Shown piece by piece: positions 36,833-44,851 of a DNA stretch of 64,000 nucleotides. Origin of the DNA: an uncultured Anaerolineaceae bacterium (GTDB lineage Bacteria; Chloroflexota; Anaerolineae; Anaerolineales; Anaerolineaceae). A program made the translations under genes and the position numbers. Every line of letters begins with the position of its first letter. Position 1 is the first letter of the stretch. The DNA is taken from positions 1-64,000 of the forward strand of contig CAKMKJ010000035.1 of NCBI GenBank assembly GCA_927443345.1, read 5' to 3'. The notes beneath the pieces were generated by a model. That model saw nothing but the letters and a program-made list of their open reading frames with translations. It had not been told where the DNA came from and made no database searches.

Positions 36833-38734
36833 ATGAATCATAGGGACACACTTTTCGAAAACCAGTTCATGGAATTAAAAACTCGCTTTAGAAAAGCTGG
36901 GCTTGAAGAGAAAAAATTACTGGCACTAGAATTTTCAAAATGGGCTGCTCAACAGTTAGCACAATTGGGTATAAAACCATCCACGTTCGTATTTAATGAC
37001 GAATTAGGTAATTCATCAATACCCAAAAAAAACAGAATTCATCCCCAAATAAGCAGCCAGAAAATATTTGATTTTTTGGATATTCGAGCCATTGTAAACA
37101 ATAATGGTCTCTTGCGGCAGATTACTGAGAATATTGTTCAAGTCATTTGGCTTCAAGATATCGAAACGAACCAAATCTTGTATATAAGCCCTGCTTTTGA
37201 AACAGTTTGGGGTCGCTCCATTCAAGGAATGATCGCTGATCCATCTTTGATGCTAGAAAGTGTTCACCCTGAAGATCGCGTACAGGTTTTGGTCTCAAAA
37301 CCTCAAATCTGCCACAAACCGATCAGTCAAATTTATCGAATAATTCGCCCCGATGGCACATTACGCTGGATACATAGCAGGGCATTTATCATCGATGATG
37401 CCAAAGGTAAGCCTTGTTGTCATTTCCATATTGCTGAAGACACCACTGATCAAAAACAAATAGAACTTAAACTGCGAAAAACTTTGGATCGCTCTCGTGA
37501 GCAATTTGATTTAAGCCATAAAATGAGTCTTGTAAGAAAACCTGAAGCTGTTTTAAAAACGCTTATGTCTGCTCACGAATTTCAACAGGCATTTCGCAGC
37601 GCTCTAATTTTTTTCGATGACCCGGCAGTTGGCATAGATCGTGGCGTTGAGTTTTCAGCATCATGGCAATCCAGTCAAAGTCTTCGTCCTTGGACCAATG
37701 AATTTAGTTTATATGAGGATTTGTCATTTCTGCAACTATTACAAGCAAATCAAACAGTCATTTTTTCAAATGTAAATGAAGACCCGCGATTATCACCCGA
37801 TGTGCGAAAATTATTACGAGAAGAACACATAAAAATGATAATAGCCTTCCCCTTGATTGCCTTGGGAACCTGGTTGGGCTGCCTGTTGGTATATTTTCCA
37901 AAAGAACAGAATTTTGACCACATTGAATTACGACACCTAAAAATATTGATTGACCAAACGACAATTACCCTCTTCAACCTCCAATTGCTTGAAGACGCAG
38001 AAGATTCACGGCATGAAGCAGAACGAGCGAATGAAATAAAGACTGAGTTCCTGGCGATGATCTCGCATGAACTGCGCACACCATTAACATCCATAAAGGG
38101 TTTTGCAACCACACTATTAGCTGATGATGTCATTTGGAATCCTCAAGAACAACGCGAATTCATTCAAACAATTAATCTGGAAACAATACGACTGCAAGAA
38201 CTAATAGACCATTTATTGGATCTTTCTCGTCTTGAAGCGGGAATGCTGCCCATCACTCTTGAACCGCACTCGATTTACGAAATCTTTGATGATACTGAAT
38301 CACAAATCTCGATATTAACCAATGGGCATATCCTACAAAAAAATATTCCCTTGAATTTGCCCATGCTTTTGGTTGACGCAAGAAGGATTGCTCAAGTCAT
38401 CGTCAATCTGGTTAAAAATTCATCAACTTATGCACCAAAAGGGACTATGATCAGCATTACTGCCAGCATCCATGGTTCATTTTTGCGGATCAACGTTAGT
38501 GATGAAGGACCTGGTATTTCACCAAGTGAATATAAAAAAGTGTTTAAAGCCTTTAAACGCGGAACAAATGCAGAACAGAAATATTTGCAAGGAGCGGGAT
38601 TGGGTTTGGCCATCTGCAAAGGCCTGGTGGAAGCTCATGGAGGCCGAATTTGGATAAAAAAGAAAACGGTCATTGGAGCATCGATTTCTTTTACTTTGCC
38701 TCTCAATTTACCAAAAAATCCAGTGATGAACTAA
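36833..38734 (+). CDS. PAS-GAF sensor histidine kinase
   Basis: A 633-residue soluble kinase with no membrane helix. After an N-terminal segment (1-90) there is a PAS domain (about 95-220) with SPAFETVWGRS and RIIRPDGTLRWIHSRAF, a GAF domain (about 230-390), then HisKA with phospho-acceptor His412 in MISHELRTPL. The HATPase part shows the N-box VNLVKNSSTYAPKG, DEGPGISPSEY and GAGLGLAICKGL. It senses an unknown cytoplasmic signal. The response regulator gene begins 18 bases after its stop, so they form a two-component pair. AAAGGGA before the ATG serves as ribosome site. Confidence 0.9.
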   Translation: MNHRDTLFENQFMELKTRFRKAGLEEKKLLALEFSKWAAQQLAQLGIKPSTFVFNDELGNSSIPKKNRIHPQISSQKIFDFLDIRAIVNNNGLLRQITENIVQVIWLQDIETNQILYISPAFETVWGRSIQGMIADPSLMLESVHPEDRVQVLVSKPQICHKPISQIYRIIRPDGTLRWIHSRAFIIDDAKGKPCCHFHIAEDTTDQKQIELKLRKTLDRSREQFDLSHKMSLVRKPEAVLKTLMSAHEFQQAFRSALIFFDDPAVGIDRGVEFSASWQSSQSLRPWTNEFSLYEDLSFLQLLQANQTVIFSNVNEDPRLSPDVRKLLREEHIKMIIAFPLIALGTWLGCLLVYFPKEQNFDHIELRHLKILIDQTTITLFNLQLLEDAEDSRHEAERANEIKTEFLAMISHELRTPLTSIKGFATTLLADDVIWNPQEQREFIQTINLETIRLQELIDHLLDLSRLEAGMLPITLEPHSIYEIFDDTESQISILTNGHILQKNIPLNLPMLLVDARRIAQVIVNLVKNSSTYAPKGTMISITASIHGSFLRINVSDEGPGISPSEYKKVFKAFKRGTNAEQKYLQGAGLGLAICKGLVEAHGGRIWIKKKTVIGASISFTLPLNLPKNPVMN

Positions 38735-38752
38735 GAAACGGGGTATCAAACT

Positions 38753-39436
38753 ATGGGAAACATACTGATAGTAGAAGATGATCCAAACATTCGCAAACTC
38801 GTGAGAGTGAACCTTGTCAAACGCGGATACACAGTCAGCGAAGCTGAAGACAGCCACACTGCCATTTCACTATTTCAAGAAATCCCTGTTGATCTTGTAC
38901 TGCTTGACCTGGTCATCCCGGGGCTGTCTGGTGTGGATGTGTGCGCCTGGATCAGGGCACGTTCAGATGTGCCGATTATAATTTTGAGCGCACGCCTCGA
39001 AGAAGATCTCAAAGTCGCAGCCCTGGATGCCGGCGCAGATGATTATGTGACAAAACCCTTTGGACAAGAAGAACTGCTTGCCAGGGTTAGAGCATTTCTA
39101 CGGCGCACATACATCTCCGCAAAAACGAGCGACAATCGAATTCAAATTGGTGACCTGATCATCGATCTTGAGGCTCGCAGAGTTTTTGTAGGTGAAGAAG
39201 ATCTTCACCTTACTAGAACTGAATATTCAATTCTTTCAGAATTAGCCAGCAGTATGGATGGAATCGTGACCCATGATGAATTACTGGTGCGCGTGTGGGG
39301 GCCTGAATATCGGGGCTCAAACCATTACCTTCATACCTACCTCGGACGTTTACGCAAAAAGCTGGGAGATTATAACGAACTGCTAGAAACTGTTTCCGGC
39401 ATGGGTTACAACCTGCACTCAAAAAAGATCTACTAA
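38753..39436 (+). CDS. OmpR/KdpE-type response regulator
   Basis: A 227-residue DNA-binding regulator. The receiver domain (1-118) starts GNILIVEDDPNIRKL and has the phosphorylation Asp in LVLLDLVIPG near 52, with Thr/Ser and Lys in ILSARLEED and DYVTKPFG. The C-terminal winged helix (about 130-225) contains RRVFVGEEDLHLTRTEYSIL and a recognition region YRGSNHYLHTYLGRLRKK. It is nearest the KdpE subgroup. Its partner is the kinase just upstream; target genes may include those of this island, but this is not shown. The ribosome site is weak. Confidence 0.9.
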   Translation: MGNILIVEDDPNIRKLVRVNLVKRGYTVSEAEDSHTAISLFQEIPVDLVLLDLVIPGLSGVDVCAWIRARSDVPIIILSARLEEDLKVAALDAGADDYVTKPFGQEELLARVRAFLRRTYISAKTSDNRIQIGDLIIDLEARRVFVGEEDLHLTRTEYSILSELASSMDGIVTHDELLVRVWGPEYRGSNHYLHTYLGRLRKKLGDYNELLETVSGMGYNLHSKKIY

Positions 39437-39551
39437 TTCATCGATGTGCTCTTCAATTGTTGTGAACCTTTCAAGCGCAATAAAATAGGTAACTTTTTTT
39501 TGTAACCTATCTGTGGGTTCCACCATAATATAAAATGATTTTAAAAAAAAT

Positions 39552-39586
39552 CTACCCTCAAATAATTGATGAGGGTAGCTTTTTTG
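39552..39586. terminator. Bidirectional terminator
   Basis: CTACCCTCA (39552-39560) pairs with TGAGGGTAG (39570-39578), followed by CTTTTTT and preceded by a run of A. It separates the regulator gene from the convergent secreted-protein gene. Confidence 0.85.
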
Positions 39587-39612
39587 TTCAACACGTTTGG
39601 ATTATTGTATTG

Positions 39613-40365
39613 CTATTTTGTTACATATCCAAAGAGTGTGTAGGTTCCCGCTTCTGGAGCGATCGCGCAAGCTGAGGTAACGCCATCTACTTCTGGAATA
39701 ACTCTTAAAGTAGTTGGAAGTCTGGCCCAAAGGCCATCTTTCAATTGGCGAATTTCAACGACCATCTTTGCACTTCCAGCGGAGAATGGGTGGCAGATTT
39801 CACCATAGCTGGTGACTTCAACACCATTCGAGTAACTATCAAGCCATGAAGGTCTGGGGTACATGACAAAATCAACAGAAACTTCATTTCCCCTGTTCCA
39901 CAAGCCAGGTTTTTCGACAGCAGCGACGTCTTCTACAAGATCATCTTCTGTGGGCACATGATAGTAAGCAAACAATGCATAGGTTCCAGCATAATTTGTT
40001 TGTGCACATGCATGAAAAATTCCTTCAGATGGTGCCGGAGCTAATTCTGTTGTGGTCTTAACCTTAACCCATGTCTTATCAACCAATTGTCTGATCTCTC
40101 CAACCCAATCAAAGCCTGCACCTCTGAATTCATGGCAGATAAGGGCTGGTGCCGTGGTCTTGATTCCTTCGGTGATCAATTGAAGATAGGAAGGAGCCCC
40201 GACTGAAGTAACAGAAACCTCAGTACCAATTACAGGTAAGGGGACGATCCAATCTCCTGGTGCTAAAGCTGAATTGGTAGCCGCTTTTGCAGCCTGGGGT
40301 ACGTTCAACATAACCATACCCAACACAAAAACAATTACGAATAACCCGGTAAATACTTTTTTCAT
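39613..40365 (-). CDS. Secreted protein with two tandem cysteine-paired domains, unknown function
   Basis: A 250-residue exported protein. Residues 1-28 are a Sec signal peptide ending AKA. The mature part contains two similar units: unit 1 (about 58-136) with ICHEF (C77), EIRQL, HACAQ (C120) and AGTYALFAYY; unit 2 (about 173-247) with ICHPF (C191), EIRQL, SACAI (C233) and AGTYTLFGYV. The Cys spacing is 43 and 42, suggesting one disulfide per unit. I do not recognise the family. Start at 40365 follows GAGG and the leader begins at a GGGAC-type promoter. Product is likely periplasmic or surface exposed. Confidence 0.8.
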   Translation of the reverse strand: MKKVFTGLFVIVFVLGMVMLNVPQAAKAATNSALAPGDWIVPLPVIGTEVSVTSVGAPSYLQLITEGIKTTAPALICHEFRGAGFDWVGEIRQLVDKTWVKVKTTTELAPAPSEGIFHACAQTNYAGTYALFAYYHVPTEDDLVEDVAAVEKPGLWNRGNEVSVDFVMYPRPSWLDSYSNGVEVTSYGEICHPFSAGSAKMVVEIRQLKDGLWARLPTTLRVIPEVDGVTSACAIAPEAGTYTLFGYVTK

Positions 40366-40401
40366 TTTTCCTCTTTTCAAATAAGATGGGTTGATTTCAA
40401 C

Positions 40402-40434
40402 ATAATACCCATCCCTTCCGATATATGTCCTCAA
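40402..40434 (-). promoter_or_regulatory. GGGAC-type promoter for the secreted protein gene (variant AGGAC)
   Basis: On the minus strand TTGAGGACATATATCGG is followed by TATTAT, which starts 24 bases after the first base of AGGAC. The layout is the same as at 40562, 42946, 47132 and 52422. The expected transcript would have a leader of about 30 bases before the ATG at 40365. Confidence 0.5.
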
Positions 40435-40561
40435 TGAAAACAAAAATATTCCTATATTTTTTGCAAGTTGCGAATAAAAAAATCCCGCTTAATTCCATAC
40501 TTTTATTCAATTTCAATGATGAATCTAAAAAAAACTATATTGAGTATTTATTGAGTTAGTG

Positions 40562-40594
40562 TTTGGGACATTAATAGCCATCATCACCTAATAT
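40562..40594 (+). promoter_or_regulatory. GGGAC-type promoter for the DUF3494-sortase unit
   Basis: TTTGGGACATTAATAGCC is followed after nine bases by TAATAT, 24 bases after the first G of GGGAC. It faces away from the similar element at 40402-40434, giving a divergent pair. Confidence 0.55.
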
Positions 40595-40740
40595 GGTACT
40601 GAATCTATTCCCCAAAGAAAGGAGTGCATTTTTGACCCGGATTTTTGCCAGCCCGATTCCCATTTCAGCCCTCCGAACAAAGTAATTATGGGAAAAGAAA
40701 TTTCTTCACAAGGAATCCAGATCATAAATCGGTTTGCAAA

Positions 40741-41079
40741 ATGACGTTACTAAAAACAAATACAAAGCGAAATGGTTGCTTGAACAATGCCTGGTGGATT
40801 GACGACTGGACAACAAAGGTGACAAATCAGAATAAACTGAAGACAAGCCTTATGCTCCAGGAAAATGCAACAAATATTGTCTTGAAATCAAATACTGATT
40901 CAATTGCCATGATCAAGACAAGAAACTTTATCAGTGACTCATTCACATCATCAACGGGTATTGAGGGAACAGTCATTATAGGCACAACCTCAACCGCAAC
41001 AGACCTGAACGTGCATGAAACCTTGCTCAACATCCAACCACTTACTTGTATCTCAAATCAAAAAGGATGGAAGAAATGA
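40741..41079 (+). CDS. Possible small gene before the DUF3494 gene, unknown
   Basis: A 112-residue frame from ATG 40741, extendable in frame to TTG 40645, rich in Thr, Asn and Ser, with no domain I recognise (for example STGIEGTVIIGTTSTATDLN near the C-terminus). No ribosome site is visible. What supports it is that its TGA overlaps the ATG of the next gene as ATGA, typical of translational coupling, and that the promoter at 40562 lies 475 bases before that gene, an unusually long leader otherwise. It may be a spurious frame in AT-rich sequence. Confidence 0.35.
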   Translation: MTLLKTNTKRNGCLNNAWWIDDWTTKVTNQNKLKTSLMLQENATNIVLKSNTDSIAMIKTRNFISDSFTSSTGIEGTVIIGTTSTATDLNVHETLLNIQPLTCISNQKGWKK

Positions 41080-42020
41080 AAACAAATAGAGTTCTAACCA
41101 TTACAATCGTACTGATTCTGCTGGTCGCTGCAGCAGGAATAACCTATACCGGTGTAATTGCCAGACCTTATAGCGCTGCCACGGCTCCCGGCCTGGGAGC
41201 GGCAGGATATTATTCAATATTGGCAGGTGTATCGGCTTCCAGTGCAAATATGACTACTTTAGGTGGAAGTTTAGGAATGAGCCCAGGTATTACCTTAAAC
41301 GGTCCATATTCTGTGGGCGGCTCAACAGATTTGGGTCCTGCAACGAATGCGGCAAACGCGCAAAGTGACGCATTAGGAGCTTTTGGTAACCTGGCCGGTC
41401 AGGGGTCTGATGGCACTTGGAGTATGGCGACTAGCCCTTTACCAGGTGTCTGGACAGATGCATCCAGCCCCGCATTTTCTGGAACGCTCACGCTGACTGG
41501 TGATTATTCGGATGTCTGGGTTTTTCAGATTTCAACTGATTTCACCTTCAGTGGTGCTGTCGTAATGGCTGGAAATGCACAGGCATGTAATGTTTTCTGG
41601 CAGGTCGCGAGTGATGCAACCATTGCATCAGGATCGTCATTTATCGGAACCTTGATTGCTTCAGGAGATATCACAGTTGTTTCAGGGGCCAACGTAAGTG
41701 GCAGAATATTGTCACTTAACGATGCTGTAACCACCGACAATAACACCATCAGCATGCCGCCATGCAATTCTGCTGCTGCTGCCGGCCCTTCTCTCCCCGA
41801 CAACCCACAACCCGAAAGCGGTTCAACTGAAGCCTATGTTGGCACACAAACAGCCCTCACAGCCACAGCAATTTCAAGCAGAGCCGGTGTTCCCAGTACA
41901 GGCGGCGCACCCCTTAATGGTGATGGAACCTTATGGTTGATTTTAGGTTTTAGTGCCCTATGTGTTGTGATTCTTTTCTATCTAACCAGAAAAATCCAAC
42001 GCAACAATGGATCAAAATGA
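41076..42020 (+). CDS. DUF3494 (ice-binding fold) surface protein with sortase signal
   Basis: A 314-residue exported protein. Residues 1-25 are a signal or anchor helix. The DUF3494 beta-solenoid spans about 40-230: YYSILAGVSASSANMTTLGG, SLGMSPGITLNGPYSVGG, DVWVFQISTDFTFSGAVVM, and NVFWQVASDATIASGSSFIG are standard segments of this family. Known members bind ice, but many act as adhesins or have unknown roles. A Pro/Thr/Ser linker leads to VPSTGG (272-277), a membrane helix and RKIQRNNGSK, the three-part layout of a cell-wall sorting signal. The sortase gene overlaps the 3' end by 14 bases and is probably dedicated to it. Start 41076 chosen for spacing from AAAGGA. Confidence 0.85.
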   Translation: MKTNRVLTITIVLILLVAAAGITYTGVIARPYSAATAPGLGAAGYYSILAGVSASSANMTTLGGSLGMSPGITLNGPYSVGGSTDLGPATNAANAQSDALGAFGNLAGQGSDGTWSMATSPLPGVWTDASSPAFSGTLTLTGDYSDVWVFQISTDFTFSGAVVMAGNAQACNVFWQVASDATIASGSSFIGTLIASGDITVVSGANVSGRILSLNDAVTTDNNTISMPPCNSAAAAGPSLPDNPQPESGSTEAYVGTQTALTATAISSRAGVPSTGGAPLNGDGTLWLILGFSALCVVILFYLTRKIQRNNGSK

Positions 42021-42837
42021 TAGCGCAAAACCGAGATTGATTGATAAACTTTTCTATTTTCGAAGACAATTATTTCTCGTGGTTTTGCTGCTAACCATTA
42101 CCTTAATCATAAGTATTGTTCAAAGTGAGACGTGGAAGGAGGATGAAATTCTTTCTGCGTCTCATTCAACTATCCAAAAACAAGCTATGCAAGAGTCTGG
42201 CGATGTTGCAAAGCAACTAGCGCGCGAGGCAAAAACCCCCGATCGGCTTACCTCCTCGCTTTCGCCCACGGCAACGCCAATGCCTTCAATTCTGGGGATA
42301 GATTATGATCCCACGCTTGACCTTCATTCAGGGCCGGTACCATTGCCGCTCAAAATCTTGATCCCGATTCTTGAGGTGGATGCCCCCATCCTTGGCGTCG
42401 GTCTGACAATTAACAATGATATGGATGCGCCGAAAGGTCTTTACGGTGATCCAAACTGGTCTTCAGCATTTTGGTATCGCGGCAGCGCAATCCCTGGTGA
42501 GCCCGGAACTGCCACCATGGCTGGACATGTCAATGGCCTCCTCGGCCAACCCGAAACTTTTGCTCGCATTAGAAGACTTAAACCCGGAGACCTGATAATC
42601 ATAAAAGTAAATAAAACAGATACTGCAATATATTTTGTTGTGGATGAAGTAAAAAAGTATTCCCTGGCTGAATTAAGAGAACCAGAAATCGTAGATAGAG
42701 TCTTCGGTGCCAAAGTTGGGTCAGATGAACAAAAACTCTCTGATGGCCTTTCTCACCTTACACTCATCACTTGTATAGGGAATTACATAGATGGGGAATT
42801 TGATCATCGTATTGTGGTCTTTTCTACTTTGCGCTAA
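42007..42837 (+). CDS. Sortase (class F-like)
   Basis: A 276-residue transpeptidase anchored by one N-terminal helix (about 17-38). The sortase fold starts near 110 (PLKILIPILEVDAPILGVGL). The catalytic set is His174 in MAGHVNG, Cys256 in LITCIG and Arg268 in DHRIVV. The arrangement is closest to the class E/F sortases of Actinobacteria and Chloroflexota. It would cut the sorting signal of the DUF3494 protein encoded just upstream, with which it overlaps by 14 bases. The acceptor on the cell surface is unknown, since these bacteria often lack a typical Gram-positive wall. Confidence 0.88.
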   Translation: MDQNDSAKPRLIDKLFYFRRQLFLVVLLLTITLIISIVQSETWKEDEILSASHSTIQKQAMQESGDVAKQLAREAKTPDRLTSSLSPTATPMPSILGIDYDPTLDLHSGPVPLPLKILIPILEVDAPILGVGLTINNDMDAPKGLYGDPNWSSAFWYRGSAIPGEPGTATMAGHVNGLLGQPETFARIRRLKPGDLIIIKVNKTDTAIYFVVDEVKKYSLAELREPEIVDRVFGAKVGSDEQKLSDGLSHLTLITCIGNYIDGEFDHRIVVFSTLR

Positions 42838-42945
42838 GAATTATTTTTTCAAATTACCCCTTGGTTTCATTAAAGGATGTCTATTTCAACGGTTTTTGAT
42901 TACCTAAAAGTTCCATTTGTATATATAGACATTTAACAGAATGTA

Positions 42946-42978
42946 TTAGGGACTTAGGTATGACCAACCCGGTAAGCT
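42946..42978 (+). promoter_or_regulatory. GGGAC-type promoter for the Dps operon
   Basis: TTAGGGACTTAGGTATGACC is followed by TAAGCT at 24 bases from the first G. The -10 match is poor at that spacing; TATTGT eight bases further (42981) is an alternative. It sits 40 bases before the GGAGG-preceded Dps start. Confidence 0.45.
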
Positions 42979-43017
42979 GTTATTGTAGCAATAAACTATC
43001 TACATTCAGGAGGCTAC

Positions 43018-43566
43018 ATGGGACTCATCCGAAACAACGGCCACGATCCAACCGTGCCAATCCTCATCCAACCTAACATCGGTCTGGAAAGTGATGTAAG
43101 GCTGCCGATCATTAATATTCTCAATAGCATCCTTTCGAATGAGGCTGTGCTGACTTTGAAGACACGGAATGCCCATTGGAATGTGCACGGGGTAAATTTT
43201 TTTGAACTTCACATACTCTTTGATACCCAATACAAACAACTGAACGATATCTCTGATGAAATCGCAGAAAGAGTGCGAATGGTGGGTGGCGTCGCAATGG
43301 GAAGTTTTGCAGAGTATTTGACTCACACGAACCTTGCAGAAAACCCTCCCGAAGTACCAGATACCCTGCATTTATTGGCGGATCATGAAACAATCATCCG
43401 TTATCTGCATGAAGACATCCGCAAATGCAATGATGAGTATGAAGATGAAGGCACCTCAGACCTGATGGTAAGCGTGATGCGGATGCATGAAAAAATGGCC
43501 TGGATGCTTCGATCTTATCTCGACACAGAATCAACTATCGGCGAAAGCCAGAAAAGGAATAATTAA
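43018..43566 (+). CDS. dps: Dps-type DNA-protecting ferritin
   Basis: A 182-residue mini-ferritin that oxidises and stores iron using hydrogen peroxide and can coat DNA. All five ferroxidase ligands of E. coli Dps have counterparts: His53 in NAHWNVHG, His65 and Asp69 in LHILFD, Asp80 and Glu84 in SDEIAE. DHETIIRYLHEDIRKCND and VMRMHEKMAWMLRSYL follow as in the family. The N-terminus is short and neutral, so DNA binding through a basic tail is doubtful. It is preceded by GGAGG and by a GGGAC-type promoter and followed two bases later by a DUF883-like gene. Confidence 0.92.
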   Translation: MGLIRNNGHDPTVPILIQPNIGLESDVRLPIINILNSILSNEAVLTLKTRNAHWNVHGVNFFELHILFDTQYKQLNDISDEIAERVRMVGGVAMGSFAEYLTHTNLAENPPEVPDTLHLLADHETIIRYLHEDIRKCNDEYEDEGTSDLMVSVMRMHEKMAWMLRSYLDTESTIGESQKRNN

Positions 43567-43567
43567 G

Positions 43568-43909
43568 ATGAATGAAAAACAATTTGAAGCAAAAATGGAA
43601 AAAGAGGGCACTAACGTCAAGAATGCTGTTGATAATATGGTTGAAGATGGCGTCTCAAAATTGAAATCTGAGTATGATGAATTTAGAGGACTCGTCAAAG
43701 AAAATGTTACTAAAGCGGCCTCGTCCATCAATAAAGAAGTAAACCACGGAATGCAACAATATAACACAAAGGTACATGAGGTTGCAGAAAAACTCCCATT
43801 TGATTTCAACCACAGCGTTCGCAAATATCCCTGGGTTGTGATCTCTTTTGGTTTGGTATTTGGTTTGATTCTTGGATTCTTGCTCAAACCATCCCGCCAA
43901 ACCCGCTAA
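43568..43909 (+). CDS. DUF883/ElaB-like membrane-anchored helical protein
   Basis: A 113-residue protein made of a long charged helix (about 1-80, NEKQFEAKMEKEGTNVKNAV and onwards) and a C-terminal hydrophobic anchor VVISFGLVFGLILGFLLK with glycine spacing, ending KPSRQTR. This is the build of the ElaB/YqjD/DUF883 group, tail-anchored inner-membrane proteins that in E. coli bind resting ribosomes in stationary phase. The start 43568 follows AAAGGA at nine bases, two bases after the dps stop. Cotranscription with dps fits a starvation role. Confidence 0.75.
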   Translation: MNEKQFEAKMEKEGTNVKNAVDNMVEDGVSKLKSEYDEFRGLVKENVTKAASSINKEVNHGMQQYNTKVHEVAEKLPFDFNHSVRKYPWVVISFGLVFGLILGFLLKPSRQTR

Positions 43910-43943
43910 TCGACACAAAAACACAATTTGAAAAGAGGTTTTT

Positions 43944-44447
43944 ATGACTGATTTTAGAGAAACAAGAACATCACAACACGAAGAAGGACGTACTCAGCGA
44001 ATCGCTACATTCAAAGCGACGCAATTGATTTGGCTCTTCCTCGGAATAATTGAAGCAATAATCGCATTACGCTTCATTTTCAGATTGATTGGCGTCTATG
44101 CAGAAAATAATTTTGCCAGCTTCATTTATGGCCTTTCCAATATCTTCGTTGCACCGTTTCTATCCTTAACAGGCGCACCGGCATCTGGCAATATGGTGTT
44201 TGAATTTTCATCCCTGCTGGCCATGGGCGTCTATTTGCTAATTGCCTGGGGCATTGAACGGATCGTGTATGTGATTTTTTATCGTCCACGAGGACCAGTG
44301 AGTGTCAGGCAAACGATTGTTGATAACCATACAAACCAACAATCTGCACCTGGTATACGACGGACCACCAGAACTCAATCACCCACCGGAACGCAACAGA
44401 CTTCTGTTACTGAACAAACGCATACATCACCTCCCGGTTCTATTTAA
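43944..44447 (+). CDS. YggT-family membrane protein
   Basis: A 167-residue protein. Two hydrophobic hairpins, QLIWLFLGIIEAIIALRFIF near 27-46 and FSSLLAMGVYLLIAWGIER near 90-108, with NIFVAPFLSLTG between them, match YggT-type proteins. The N- and C-termini are soluble; the C-terminus is rich in Thr, Gln and Ser (TRTQSPTGTQQTSVTEQTHT). YggT proteins are linked to osmotic tolerance and cell-envelope organisation, but biochemistry is unclear. AAAGAGG precedes the ATG. It lies 34 bases after the DUF883-like gene and ends before a terminator, completing a Dps operon of three genes. Confidence 0.75.
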   Translation: MTDFRETRTSQHEEGRTQRIATFKATQLIWLFLGIIEAIIALRFIFRLIGVYAENNFASFIYGLSNIFVAPFLSLTGAPASGNMVFEFSSLLAMGVYLLIAWGIERIVYVIFYRPRGPVSVRQTIVDNHTNQQSAPGIRRTTRTQSPTGTQQTSVTEQTHTSPPGSI

Positions 44448-44462
44448 AGGTAGCACGGCATT

Positions 44463-44512
44463 AACCACCGGTTTTAATTGGTAAAGTAAAAATAACCGGT
44501 GGTTTTGTTTTA
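44463..44512 (+). terminator. Terminator of the Dps operon
   Basis: AACCACCGGTT (44463-44473) pairs with AACCGGTGGTT (44494-44504) and is followed by TTGTTTTA. Confidence 0.75.
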
Positions 44513-44570
44513 CTAAAACAAAAGAACTTTATAAAATTTTGGTGAAAATAGAGTTCAAAAAGGAGTAAAA

Positions 44571-44699
44571 ATGAGACTATTTAATTTCTTGGTTTGGCTG
44601 ACTACAGGTGCATTTATCGGATGGTTTGCAGGCAAAATGGTGAGCGCAGAAAACCTTCGCCAACAGAAAGCCAACCTTAATCTAGACGATTCTGATTAA
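44571..44699 (+). CDS. Small membrane protein (42 residues)
   Basis: ATG at 44571 preceded by AAGGAG (44560-44565) opens a 42-residue frame: RLFNFLVWLTTGAFIGWFAG followed by KMVSAENLRQQKANLNLDDSD. One hydrophobic helix with GAFIGWFAGKM, resembling the first helix of GlsB/YeaQ-type proteins, then an acidic soluble tail. The excellent ribosome site, and a position between other small envelope-stress genes, support it as real. Function unknown. Confidence 0.65.
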   Translation: MRLFNFLVWLTTGAFIGWFAGKMVSAENLRQQKANLNLDDSD

Positions 44700-44755
44700 T
44701 TGGCTGAAATCTTATTGATTTTCAATTATCACTAGGAGTGTAAACTGCTCACCAT

Positions 44756-44851
44756 ATGAGTATCAAATGGGACAAAATGGTGTTAGTAAGCGAAGTCCCA
44801 GACAGTCAACTGCCTGGTTATTACATTCAAATTTATAAAAGGAGAACATAA
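44756..44851 (+). CDS. Possible 31-residue peptide coupled to the GlsB gene
   Basis: The frame SIKWDKMVLVSEVPDSQLPG YYIQIYKRRT runs from ATG 44756 and ends with TAA whose last base is the first base of the next ATG (TAATG). Such one-base overlap favours translational coupling. The ribosome site AGGAG (44733-44737) is too far upstream, so evidence is weak and it may not be translated. Confidence 0.25.
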   Translation: MSIKWDKMVLVSEVPDSQLPGYYIQIYKRRT

